A DNA stretch of 64,000 bases from Branchiostoma floridae (taxonomy: Eukaryota; Chordata; Leptocardii; Amphioxiformes; Branchiostomatidae): assembly GCF_000003815.2 (NCBI RefSeq), contig NC_049990.1, forward strand, positions 19,791,241-19,855,240. Reading direction: 5' to 3'. Of this stretch, positions 45,460 to 54,053 are shown piece by piece (within the stretch, counting starts at the first letter, position 1; each line of letters starts with the position of its first letter). Under the pieces are notes generated by a model. That model worked only from the letters and a program-made list of their open reading frames with translations. It was not told the origin of the DNA and ran no database searches. Made by a program: the position numbers and the translations under genes.

Positions 45460-45850
45460 TTTGCTTTAAGAGATAGAGATAGCTTTATTGCACAACAATT
45501 GTACGGGGTACAAAGTATGACATCTACATAATTACACTTCTATAACTTAACGCTTATCTAACTAATACAGAAGTTGTAGTATGGGATAAGTTTCTTATAA
45601 ATCATTGGAGGCTTATACAATCATTGGAGGGATTTCTAATGTCTAAACATTCTTTGATATATTTTCCTATACCTGTCATGCAGGGATTGTCACATGTCAT
45701 GATGTATTTGAATTTGCACTTCAGGTCCATTGAGATAAACCCTTGTGTATAAGATGACAGCCTTGTGTATAGAGAATGTCAGAATATTTGGGACAGACAA
45801 CCATAAAGTGATAATCGTCTTCAAATAGCTCTGGACAGAATGAAAATGGA
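45460..45850 (-). pseudogene. LINE 3' end (5'-truncated)
   Basis: On the - strand the fragment encodes a LINE C-terminus (CPELFEDDYHFMVVCPKYSD, then a shifted frame with KYIMTCDNPCMTGIGKYIKE). It ends in gcaataaagctatctctatc, a typical CR1/L2-group 3' tail. One frameshift. Only the last ~120 codons are present. Confidence 0.75.
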
Positions 45851-45854
45851 GTAA

Positions 45855-45965
45855 TTGCGGTAGTTTAAATTTCGCGGTTGAAACAAGGGGGCAGGAGCTG
45901 AGGCAGACAGAGGACAGAAAAAAAGTTCGCGGTGTTTTAAGTTCGAACAAATTGCCGCGAACGTA
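45855..45965. repeat. Degenerate ttcgcggt MITE fragment
   Basis: Segments gtttaaatttcgcggttgaaacaa and ttcgcggtgttttaagttcg relate it to 4938-5152 and 5380-5475. The ends are lost. Confidence 0.5.
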
Positions 45966-46109
45966 CTACTACTATTACTAGTGATGTTATACCCCTTTAC
46001 ATGAAATGTTGAGTAATACCATTGCTGGGAGCCGGCATCCCTGACAAATCCTCACTGTTGTCCTGAACAATCCACCAACATTATGGCCAAGAATACTGAA
46101 TAATGCACT

Positions 46110-46482
46110 TAATGTTTGCGATACATATTCGAAACCGAATTTTCTCAGTTGATCCACCGTATTATATCGTTAGCGTTCCAGAACATCGGAAGTCACGTGA
46201 ACGTACCAGAAATAACCTCACAATCGGTTGTTCCAGGTAGTTACTGCTTTGTTGTTTTATCAGTGACAATCGGTCGGCAAGAGAAACAGGGCGCGTTTCT
46301 TTTGGGGCGAGACCACAGACGGAAATCAGTGTTTCTTGTTATATCTTGAGCGATATTCTGACTGAGATTGTCAGTGAAGACGTAGAGATTCTGAAAGGAG
46401 CGCAATATTATTTCACTGTGTTAATCAAGACGACAGAGTCTTGAACTAAACGTTTGTGTATCGAAGTACCGTAAGTGGAAAG
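46110..46482 (+). promoter_or_regulatory. Promoter-proximal block of P copy D
   Basis: Shares gcgttccagaacatcgg, gttgttccaggta, cggtcggcaagagaaac and caagacgacagagtcttg with the other P copies. Confidence 0.5.
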
Positions 46483-48409
46483 ATGCAGACCGCTAGAGTG
46501 GCGCTAGGCGTCGCCTTGCAGGTCTGTCCCAGAACTGCAGTATCCACATACACAAGACCAGCCGCAGGTAAGGAATGATAAATGTCGTCTGTGGTTCCAA
46601 TATTAGTTCTTCCGATCCCTGTGTAGATTTGTACGGCATGCTTCATGATAACACAGCATATGATTCCACAGGGACGCTGTCAGTGTTAGTAAATAGTTCA
46701 ACTTTATACTCGTACTTCTGATCATGAAGAAAAAGGTTTTGTCTTCAATTACGATGCTAACATCCGTTCGGTATATAGGGATTCTTTTTCTCTGTCCTAA
46801 GATTTCAGCCGAGGTGATTTAACAGATGTACATAAAAGCTTGTTATCATGGATAACAAACGAGGAGACTACCTCCACCGAGGAGGCCAACAAATGCCCAC
46901 GGGATGTCTCGGACGAGACGCCGACGGCTGTCGGTCCCGTGAAGATGCGCGACAAGGCGCTGTCCACTGCGAAAGACGCCCGTACAGCTTCCACCGAGAG
47001 CAAGAAGACGTCTGGAGACGCAGTAAATGAAGGGAGGTGTTCGACGATGTTGTGAGCAAGAGAGGTGAGCGATCAAGTGCTACACACCACAAAGAAGCAG
47101 CCGCGTCGTCTGAAAATGACGTCACCGTGTGCGATGATGACCAGGGGGCGGTCAAAGAGCTGATGACGTCCAACTCTGACATCAGCGACCAGAGGTCACC
47201 TTTCACGTGTCCTCTTGGAGGGGGCCAAGTCTCCGAGGGGAACGCCGGGAAGGACAACGACTTCTGTGGGGATAACGTCACCTCTGACGTCACCACTGAT
47301 GTCATGGACACATGCCACCTGCCAGATCCCGCTGGCGGAGAAAACGCGGGAAATGACGTCATCAGCAGCTGGGGAGAGACAAGTCCTCGGCGCGCTGACT
47401 TCACAGAGGCAGAAGTCATCACAGTCACGGCATGTCCCGTTCGGCACGAGCTTAGCGCTGCTACACGAGAGGTGATCGGATCCACGCCACACGTCACAGA
47501 CAAGACGGACACTGAGATCAGCTCGGAAGAGTCCCTGTCCGAGGGAGATTTGTGAGCTTTTGTTTTGAGATAATTATAACTTCGATGAATATCTGACCTC
47601 AAAAGTTCGCCAGACTTTCATGTTTTCTTTGCTGAAAAGGGTTGGGCTAAATGTAATAAATTTTTATAAGTGTGGGTTTCACTTTGCCGCGTTTTATCTT
47701 AGTAACTTTAGGCACCAACAAATAGCCTAACTACAGTTTCTTTAATCTTTTTTTTTTTCACTTGTTCAAAAAATTAAAACAATCAATCGCTGCTGTACGT
47801 TGTTACGGTTGTAGGAGATTTATTATAATTACTTTGTACAGATAGGCAAATATATCAAATAATGTTCAGACCTTTAAACCGACAACACGTCAAACTCAAC
47901 ATATTAGTTTGCTCATGTCTATTCATCTGCTTACGTAGGTTTATTAATTCACTTATTTGTTTCTTTGTTTGCTTATTTGTGGTAGGACTTGCAGGAGTCG
48001 CGGTGCTTTTGTCGTGTCAATAAAGATTGTCTTGTAACTTTCCAGTGACTACAAGAGCGGCCACCTGTCCAAGCACGTACCCGTGAGTCCCCGGATGCAG
48101 AGGAAGCTGAGATGTGCCGTGCTCTTTGCTGATTGGCGGGAAGACAGTCAGTTCTGCCACCGAGATGATGTCACGACCAATCAGAAGGTTCGCTTCTCCT
48201 GGTTCGGGCAGGAGGATGACGACGACCTTGATGACGTCACTGAGGTAAAGATCTACTGCGCGGTTCTTGAAGGTGTGTGGAGAGAAGAGTGCGGGTTGGT
48301 GGAGTATCACGTGACCAGCACGACAGGTGGTGATGACAGCATGGAATCATACTACCCTGGACACGGGCGCAGGGACGGCATCCAGGCTCGGAAAGAGAAC
48401 TGGTTCTAA
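46483..48409 (+). pseudogene. Family P copy D: membrane segment deleted, exons 3 and 4 fused
   Basis: Exon 1 (46483-46567) is intact. Sequence from intron 1 then joins directly to the middle of exon 3 at about 46857, removing exon 2 with the membrane segment and half of exon 3. Exon 3 and exon 4 are contiguous near 47080 with intron 3 missing, but a frameshift near 47030 separates them (46840-47055 and 47037-47555 are in different frames). Exon 4 ends with a normal donor (ttt|gtgagc). Exon 5 (48046-48409) is intact and longer than in copy C, ending ...GHGRRDGIQARKENWF. The product could at most be a soluble fragment. Confidence 0.75.
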
Positions 48410-48429
48410 ATATCCGACATGTCAAATAA

Positions 48430-49690
48430 GGAACTTGAGCATACTAATTCTTTCCAGTCTAGTTCGTGTACTGCAGAACAATTCAAGGAAACAGAAACGT
48501 TAAAATTATGTATCTTCTCATCATTTAATACAACATGCATTGCTTGGTCATATTACAAAGGGGTTATTGATTTTCATAATAAAACCTTTTAATACCCCTC
48601 AAATTCGACTCGTATCAATACTATATACATAAGAAATTTCTGTTGCATAACGGCCATGAAATATTATTTTCCAGCCTTATAAACATCACCATCATGACAG
48701 TGAAAGAATCTGTCGGCCTATGCATTGTATAACATTTAAACTACTAACCTCTTCATGTCACATTGCTAAGTTATAGCAACTTCAACAATATAAACTTCCA
48801 AATTTATATAATGCGGTAATTGTAAATTGAGTACTGAAATATGCATGTAACAAACAGGCTATCCATTATACTCGAAACTGACTGAAATATGTATGTATTT
48901 GAAATATGTACTGTTTTATCGACTGAAACAAGTATGTACTCGTTGCACTTGAAGCTGGAAATAAACTCATTTAAAAATTGTAAATTGAGGGCTAACTGCA
49001 GGTGATATAAAAGGAACATGCAAATAGTGCAGAGCTCTGCCATGTATTTACTGTAAGTCTAAAAGTTAACTCTACATTCTAACTTTTTGAGCTGGAGTTT
49101 TTCTCTGACATACTTCATGGCGACAAATCCGACCTGTTGTATTATGTGTGGGGTTCGTGATGATAGGTGGGGAGCTTACTATAATATAAACATTCTAAAA
49201 TTGCTTCTTTTTCGTAATCTTGATAGGAAAAGAACCACAATAAAATGTGCTTTATCTTTTCACCATGTTTGAAGTACAGAATTTCTCTTTCGCACACAGC
49301 TATAACGTTTTGATGAGATAATCATACATAAGATAATTCTTTCTACTAACACTAGTACTAGTGTCGGTTTAGTAGCTACAGAAATGGACATACAACACCT
49401 TTAGAAATACAACACCATTTACAGAAGTGTGAAAACGGCCAAAGCTGCTCGGACAGTGATCTAGGAGTTGCCACCAAAGCAGCCCGCTGCTGGATTAGAA
49501 AATGGAGCGATACGATATGATGATGATGATAAAGATGATGATGACAGAAACAAAGGAAATGAAGCAAGGGCAACTATATACTTTTCTGAGTTTGGGATTC
49601 ATTGTCACCAGATTTTATTGTTGCAATACATCTCATTCAGTGTTTAACAGAAAAGATACCATCAGACATGTTTCTCATAATGAATGACAG
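48430..49690. repeat. 3' intergenic block of unit D
   Basis: The most diverged of the 3' blocks (cattgcttggtcatattacaaaggggttattga, then gttcgtgatgatagg and gcttactataa). No supported gene. It leads to the N4 vestige. Confidence 0.55.
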
Positions 49691-49829
49691 GCAGTAAACA
49701 TTAAGAACAAGGAATATGCATACTTTGAATCCAAATTCAGTATCACTAGTCAAACATGCAAATACCCGTGACGTCTGTTTCCAACAACAAATAAAGGTTT
49801 CATACTTTTAGATATTCTTCTTTACCTTT

Positions 49830-49940
49830 GCCAATTCAGCAAAACAGATGTCGGCTTTCCTGTCATCACCAAGATTTCTCCAAGCGGTACCCAAGTTCTG
49901 CAGTGAACAGATAATGTGTGGGTGCGCAGTGTTCTCAGTA
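49830..49940 (-). pseudogene. N4 vestige: last TPR of a fourth NTase-TPR gene
   Basis: One frame reads [20 protein letters not shown] and then NLGDDRKADICFAELAKVKK, a well-preserved terminal TPR with a basic tail. The rest of the gene is missing beyond 49940, where unrelated sequence begins. This marks the right edge of the array and shows what the ancestral C-terminus looked like. Confidence 0.7.
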
Positions 49941-49984
49941 GTATAGTAGGGACAGAATGAGTCCCATTATTCAGGCGCAAGCAG

Positions 49985-50130
49985 GCGCAGGTCAAAGGTC
50001 ATCGCCTGCTGATATTATTTATTCAGGCGCAGGTTAGAGGTCAGATATAATTTATTCAGGCGGAGCAGGTCAGGGGTCAGATATAATGTATTCAGGCGCA
50101 GGTCAGGGGTCAGATATAATGTATTCAGGC
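49985..50130. repeat. Short tandem repeat, ~33-36-bp units
   Basis: Repeats of the form ggtcagatataatttattcaggcg occur four to five times with spacer changes. Located between the array edge and the RNR gene. Confidence 0.75.
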
Positions 50131-50131
50131 G

Positions 50132-50147
50132 CAAGGTAACTATGACA
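50132..50147. repeat. 16-bp direct repeat, left copy
   Basis: caaggtaactatgaca, repeated at 51521-51536 on the other side of the RNR gene and its promoter. It could be a target-site duplication, but no poly(A) adjoins it. Confidence 0.55.
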
Positions 50148-50268
50148 GCCCCACCCCACACCAAATGAACCTCCCCCTCTCTAATCGTGAAAGACATGCC
50201 CTTATTTGGCCTGGTTCTAAGGCTCGTATAAAATAAAGATGACAATGACTGTTTGATTTTTCTATTCT

Positions 50269-50274
50269 TTTATT
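50269..50274 (-). terminator. Polyadenylation signal AATAAA of the RNR gene
   Basis: tttatt on the + strand lies about 10 bp beyond the stop codon (50283-50285). Another A/T-rich candidate is near 50230. Confidence 0.5.
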
Positions 50275-50282
50275 CTCTACTT

Positions 50283-51320
50283 TCAAAAGTCAGCATCCAA
50301 CGTGAACTTCTGCTGTTCAGAGGAGGACATCACGCCCATCTTCTGGTACTCCCCCACCCTCTTCTCAAAGAAGTTGGTCTTTCCCTCCAGAGAAATGTTC
50401 TCCATGAAGTCAAAGGGGTTCTCGCTGTTGTAAAGCTTACTGCACATGAGTTCCCCCAGCAGCCTATCTGCGACAAACTCGATGTACTGTTTCATCAGGT
50501 CTTGATTCATCCCAATCAGCCTCACGGGAAGAGCTTCCGTCAGGAACTCTTGCTCAATCTTAACAGCATCGTCAATAATCTGGTGAATGCGCTCCTCACT
50601 GGGCTTATTGATCAGATAGCTGACCATAAGACAGGCAAAGTCGGCGTGTAGACCCTCGTCTCTACTGATCAGCTCATTAGAGAAAGTCAGCCCCGGCATA
50701 AGTCCTCTTTTCCTTAACCAGAAAATTGCTGCGAAGGCCCCGGAGAAAAATATCCCTTCCACAGCGGCAAACGCAACCACACGATCCCCAAAAGTGCTTT
50801 TCTCGTCTCCGGTCCACTTTAGGGCCCAGTCAGCTTTCTTCTTTACACAAGGTATGGTCTCAATCGCACTGAACAGATGCTCTCTTTCATGCGGATCCTT
50901 CACGTAGGTGTCGATTAAGAGGCTGTACATTTCAGAATGGATGTTCTCAATGGCAATCTGGAAGCCATAGAAGCACCTCACCTCAGGCACCTGCACCTCT
51001 TTGGTGAATCTCTCAACCAGATTTTCATTCACGATACCGTCACTAGCTGCAAAGAATGCCAGGACGTGTTTGATGAAGTGTTTTTCGTTGTCATTCAGAC
51101 TCTCCCAATGCTCTAAGTCCTTAGACAGATCAACTTCATCCGTTGTCCAGAATGATGCTACGGCCTTCTTGTACATGCGCCAGATGTCGTGGTACTGGAT
51201 GGGAAAAATGACGAAGCGTCTGGAGTTTTCACGCAGTAGGGGCTCACACGGCTTCTCTCGGTCTACAGAGACCTTAAGTACGGACAGCTGGTTAGACTTC
51301 GGTGGCTGCGCTGGAAGCAT
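50283..51320 (-). CDS. RRM2: Ribonucleoside-diphosphate reductase small subunit (R2), intronless
   Basis: 345 codons with no intron. It supplies the diiron-tyrosyl radical subunit that pairs with the large subunit to reduce ribonucleoside diphosphates to deoxy forms in the cytosol. Visible iron ligands: Asp in FWTTDEVDL, Glu and His in [14 protein letters not shown] (the Tyr is the radical residue), Glu in AVEGIFFSG, and Glu/His in [10 protein letters not shown]. The C-terminus FTLDADF is the peptide that docks on the large subunit. The N-terminal extension is short (about 30 residues before the core) and has no KEN-box, so it resembles p53R2 (RRM2B) in length; orthology to RRM2 or RRM2B is unresolved. 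The lack of introns suggests a retrocopy, yet all catalytic residues are kept and it has its own promoter motifs. Confidence 0.95.
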   Translation of the reverse strand: MLPAQPPKSNQLSVLKVSVDREKPCEPLLRENSRRFVIFPIQYHDIWRMYKKAVASFWTTDEVDLSKDLEHWESLNDNEKHFIKHVLAFFAASDGIVNENLVERFTKEVQVPEVRCFYGFQIAIENIHSEMYSLLIDTYVKDPHEREHLFSAIETIPCVKKKADWALKWTGDEKSTFGDRVVAFAAVEGIFFSGAFAAIFWLRKRGLMPGLTFSNELISRDEGLHADFACLMVSYLINKPSEERIHQIIDDAVKIEQEFLTEALPVRLIGMNQDLMKQYIEFVADRLLGELMCSKLYNSENPFDFMENISLEGKTNFFEKRVGEYQKMGVMSSSEQQKFTLDADF

Positions 51321-51363
51321 CTTGCGGCGGTTCTGTTAGCAGAACGAAACGTTCGAGAGGAAG

Positions 51364-51440
51364 ACCTTTTATCTTGTCTGTCACCATATATTTGCATATT
51401 TACATTTGCATCAGACGAGTCGGTACTCTGATTGGTCCAG
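51364..51440 (-). promoter_or_regulatory. RNR promoter: CCAAT box, two octamers, TATA-like box
   Basis: Reading toward the gene on the - strand: ggaccaatcag (CCAAT, + strand 51429-51438), then two ATGCAAAT octamers (51404-51411 and 51390-51397), then gataaaag (51365-51372) about 45 bp before the ATG. CCAAT plus octamer is a known arrangement for S-phase genes such as histone H2B. The regulatory role here is inference. Confidence 0.6.
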
Positions 51441-51499
51441 ATATACGGAGTTTAGGGGGATATGTAATTCCTTAGCTCAAGTCGGGGTGAAACAGAGGT

Positions 51500-52014
51500 C
51501 AGGCTGAACTTTTGACCCACCAAGGTAACTATGACAACCCGCCCTATTGTTCCCCGCTGGCCGCGGAACCTAGTTGCCCGCGCTGAACAACGCCAGATGG
51601 CCCATTGTTCTTGTGTGGGTAGGAAACAATAGACGCCGCGGCTTGGTATGCACACGGCTGGCTTGGACAGACCTAACGGTAACCTTCAGGGAGAGGTCGT
51701 ACAGAGAAATACAGTGACCACCCTGCATGTTGTACCAAGGAGTTTTTATCAGTAAGCGCTGGCCGGACACAACGTTATCGGACATACATGGCCAGCCCTA
51801 ACTCCTGGGAATCGAGGAGGTAAGAAGAAAACGAAAAACCTTTATCAACAAGCTGAACAGGGTTCTTGGCCAAACGTTACGTGGGCTAAAGTGCGCCCGT
51901 TTTCAAATGCAAATCGGCCTCTGGCCCCTAGTTGACCCCGCTGGCCCCGGCCCTTGGTGGTCGCGCTGAAGAACGCCAGATGGTGGCATTGTTCTTGTGT
52001 GGGTAGGAAACAAT
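51500..52014. repeat. ~395-bp satellite-like array, left part
   Basis: Contains the end of one unit and one nearly whole unit (from aacaatagac at about 51625 to aaacaat at 52014). It is interrupted by the LINE and continues at 58611. Each unit holds tggccagccctaactc, a ttggccaaacgttacg segment, gcccgttttcaaatgcaaat and gaagaacgccagatgg. Confidence 0.8.
51521..51536. repeat. 16-bp direct repeat, right copy
   Basis: Identical to 50132-50147, followed by a/g then ccc in both copies. Confidence 0.55.
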
Positions 52015-52132
52015 GAATGAATGAATGACCTTTATTGTACATTTGTGCTCAAACAAGCTAAGTACAGGTCGTAGCGCTAGTGATAAGGTACAATTTTGAC
52101 AAAAAGGTATCTTATCATCTCTACATATGCTA

Positions 52133-54043
52133 TTACATGCTAGTATGTACAAGTTCAACTTCTTCTCGCTTCTTAAAACAGTTATAAACATAAGGACAGA
52201 TGGAATCAATAATGAATGGTTTATCTAGTTGCATGAGAAATATGAATTTTTCCGTAGTATTCAAGAATCGGAAATTAGGAAACATATGTTGTATATTTTC
52301 AAAGAGGACGTTTCTTTCGTTGTTGTATAAAGTACAGTCAACAATAAAGTGACACTCATCCTCTATCTTATTCAAGTTACAATATTGGCAGATTCTTTCT
52401 TCCAGAGGAATGTGGTTATGTCGGCCTTTTTCAATGTGGAGTCTGTGTGAACTAATGCGGAGCTTTGTGATGGCTGTTCTGTGCCGAATGTTTGCAATCC
52501 TTAAGTATTTCTCGTCGTTGTAAGTAGTCTTAAGTAATCTGTATGTTCGTAATTTGTTGTTTTTGCGCATTTCTGTCACGAAAGATTGAAGGTACATATC
52601 TTTTAAACGTTGGTCGATGGATGGAATTATTTGCGATGGATTTAGGACAGATGACATGGGAGAATGCCAGACATAGCCAAAACCACATTCCTCTAGCGTC
52701 TTGCGGACTCCAGAAGCCCAGCATTTAGCGCCTAATGTGTCTAGCTCAAGTTGGCACAAAAGGGCGTCTGCAGACAGACTATCAGCTGGCACGTTCTGGC
52801 GTACTCTAATATACTGTTTGATGGCGTTAAGGGATGCTTCTAGTTTAAGAGGGTGTCTTCCCAGTTCTGCCATTACGGCCAGGTTACAGGCGGATCTGGG
52901 GACATTCAATGATTGTTTACAAAATTTTAAATGGATAGTTTCAATTGGGGATGATTTTGGAGTTTTGAATGAACCCCATATTTCCGAACCATACAACAAA
53001 ATAGGTTTCACACATGTGTCAAATAGTTTGCTTCTTATGGATATAGAAGCGTCGGCTTTGCCAAGGGACTGGTTGATTCCATAGAGGGCTCTCAGGCCTT
53101 TGCTGTGTAGATATTTGTTATTTGCCTTGAACGTGCCAGCTGAATTTACAACAATGCCCAGATAACAATAATTTGTAACAATTTCTACTACATGTCTGTT
53201 ATATAGAAAAAGGCAGTCTTTTGGTAGGCGGCCACCTTTCGTAAATACAATGACTTTAGTTTTCTTTAGATTAACATTTAACTTCCATGATTCACAATAA
53301 TTTTCTAATCTACTTAGAGAAGTTTGCAGACCCTGTTGAGATTCAGACAAAAGTACCAGGTCATCTGCATATAATAAACATGACACTTTCTTATTGTGCA
53401 ATATAGGAGGGTTACAGAAATGGTCATTAAACATATCTGGTAAATCACTTATGAATAAATTAAACAAAGTTGGACTAAGATTACAGCCTTGTCGAACCCC
53501 ACAGTTAGTTACAAAAGTATCGGTAAGACCGTGGCTAGTTTTAACACAATTTGTTGTTTTGGAATACATGTCTTTTATAGTGAGTAGAAATTTCCCCCCT
53601 AATCCAAGTTTATTTAATTTCAGTAAAAGGCCTTCTCTCCAAACCGAGTCAAACGCCTTGCTAAAATCTACAAAACAGGCATAAAGTCGTGCGTTTTTGC
53701 TCAGATATTTACTGACTAAGGTGGATAATACGAAAAGGTTGTCAGTTGTTCTAAAGTTCTTTCTAAAACCGGCCTGTTGTGGTTTGAAAAGGCTGTAATG
53801 TTCTGCATAATTAACAAGACGGGTATTCAAAATAGATGAGAATAGTTTTCCCAGACAACTAATTATTGAGATTCCCCGATAGTTGTCTGGGACAGAAGTG
53901 TCCCCGGATTTATGAATAGGTACAATATGACTTAGGGACCATTCTTTAGGGAAGTAACTATTTTGTAGACAGGAATTGAAAAGATGTAGAAGTGGTTTCT
54001 TTAGAATATGTCTTCCACATTTTAACATTTCATTATTGATCAT
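52133..54043 (-). CDS. LINE ORF2, reverse transcriptase part
   Basis: 636 codons. RT blocks in order: SHIVPIHKSGDTSVPDNYRG, ISCLGKLFSSIL, ACFVDFSKAFDSVWREGLL, GVRQGCNLSPTLFNLFISDL and the catalytic LLYADDLVLLS. A C-terminal C-x2-C...H-x4-C knuckle (CQYCNLNKIEDECHFIVDC) follows. Copies LINE RNA at the nicked target in the nucleus. The frame differs from that of the endonuclease part upstream; the in-frame sequence KKSSSGDMINNEMLK shows the ancestral ORF was continuous. Confidence 0.9.
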   Translation of the reverse strand: MINNEMLKCGRHILKKPLLHLFNSCLQNSYFPKEWSLSHIVPIHKSGDTSVPDNYRGISIISCLGKLFSSILNTRLVNYAEHYSLFKPQQAGFRKNFRTTDNLFVLSTLVSKYLSKNARLYACFVDFSKAFDSVWREGLLLKLNKLGLGGKFLLTIKDMYSKTTNCVKTSHGLTDTFVTNCGVRQGCNLSPTLFNLFISDLPDMFNDHFCNPPILHNKKVSCLLYADDLVLLSESQQGLQTSLSRLENYCESWKLNVNLKKTKVIVFTKGGRLPKDCLFLYNRHVVEIVTNYCYLGIVVNSAGTFKANNKYLHSKGLRALYGINQSLGKADASISIRSKLFDTCVKPILLYGSEIWGSFKTPKSSPIETIHLKFCKQSLNVPRSACNLAVMAELGRHPLKLEASLNAIKQYIRVRQNVPADSLSADALLCQLELDTLGAKCWASGVRKTLEECGFGYVWHSPMSSVLNPSQIIPSIDQRLKDMYLQSFVTEMRKNNKLRTYRLLKTTYNDEKYLRIANIRHRTAITKLRISSHRLHIEKGRHNHIPLEERICQYCNLNKIEDECHFIVDCTLYNNERNVLFENIQHMFPNFRFLNTTEKFIFLMQLDKPFIIDSICPYVYNCFKKREEVELVHTSM

Positions 54044-54053
54044 GTCGCCACTG

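Noticed and set aside
46868-47602. 244-codon - strand frame antisense to P copy D exons 3-4 (and similar at 18606-19120 and 30939-31292)
   Set aside because: The conserved frame, splice sites and paralogous exons are all on the + strand.
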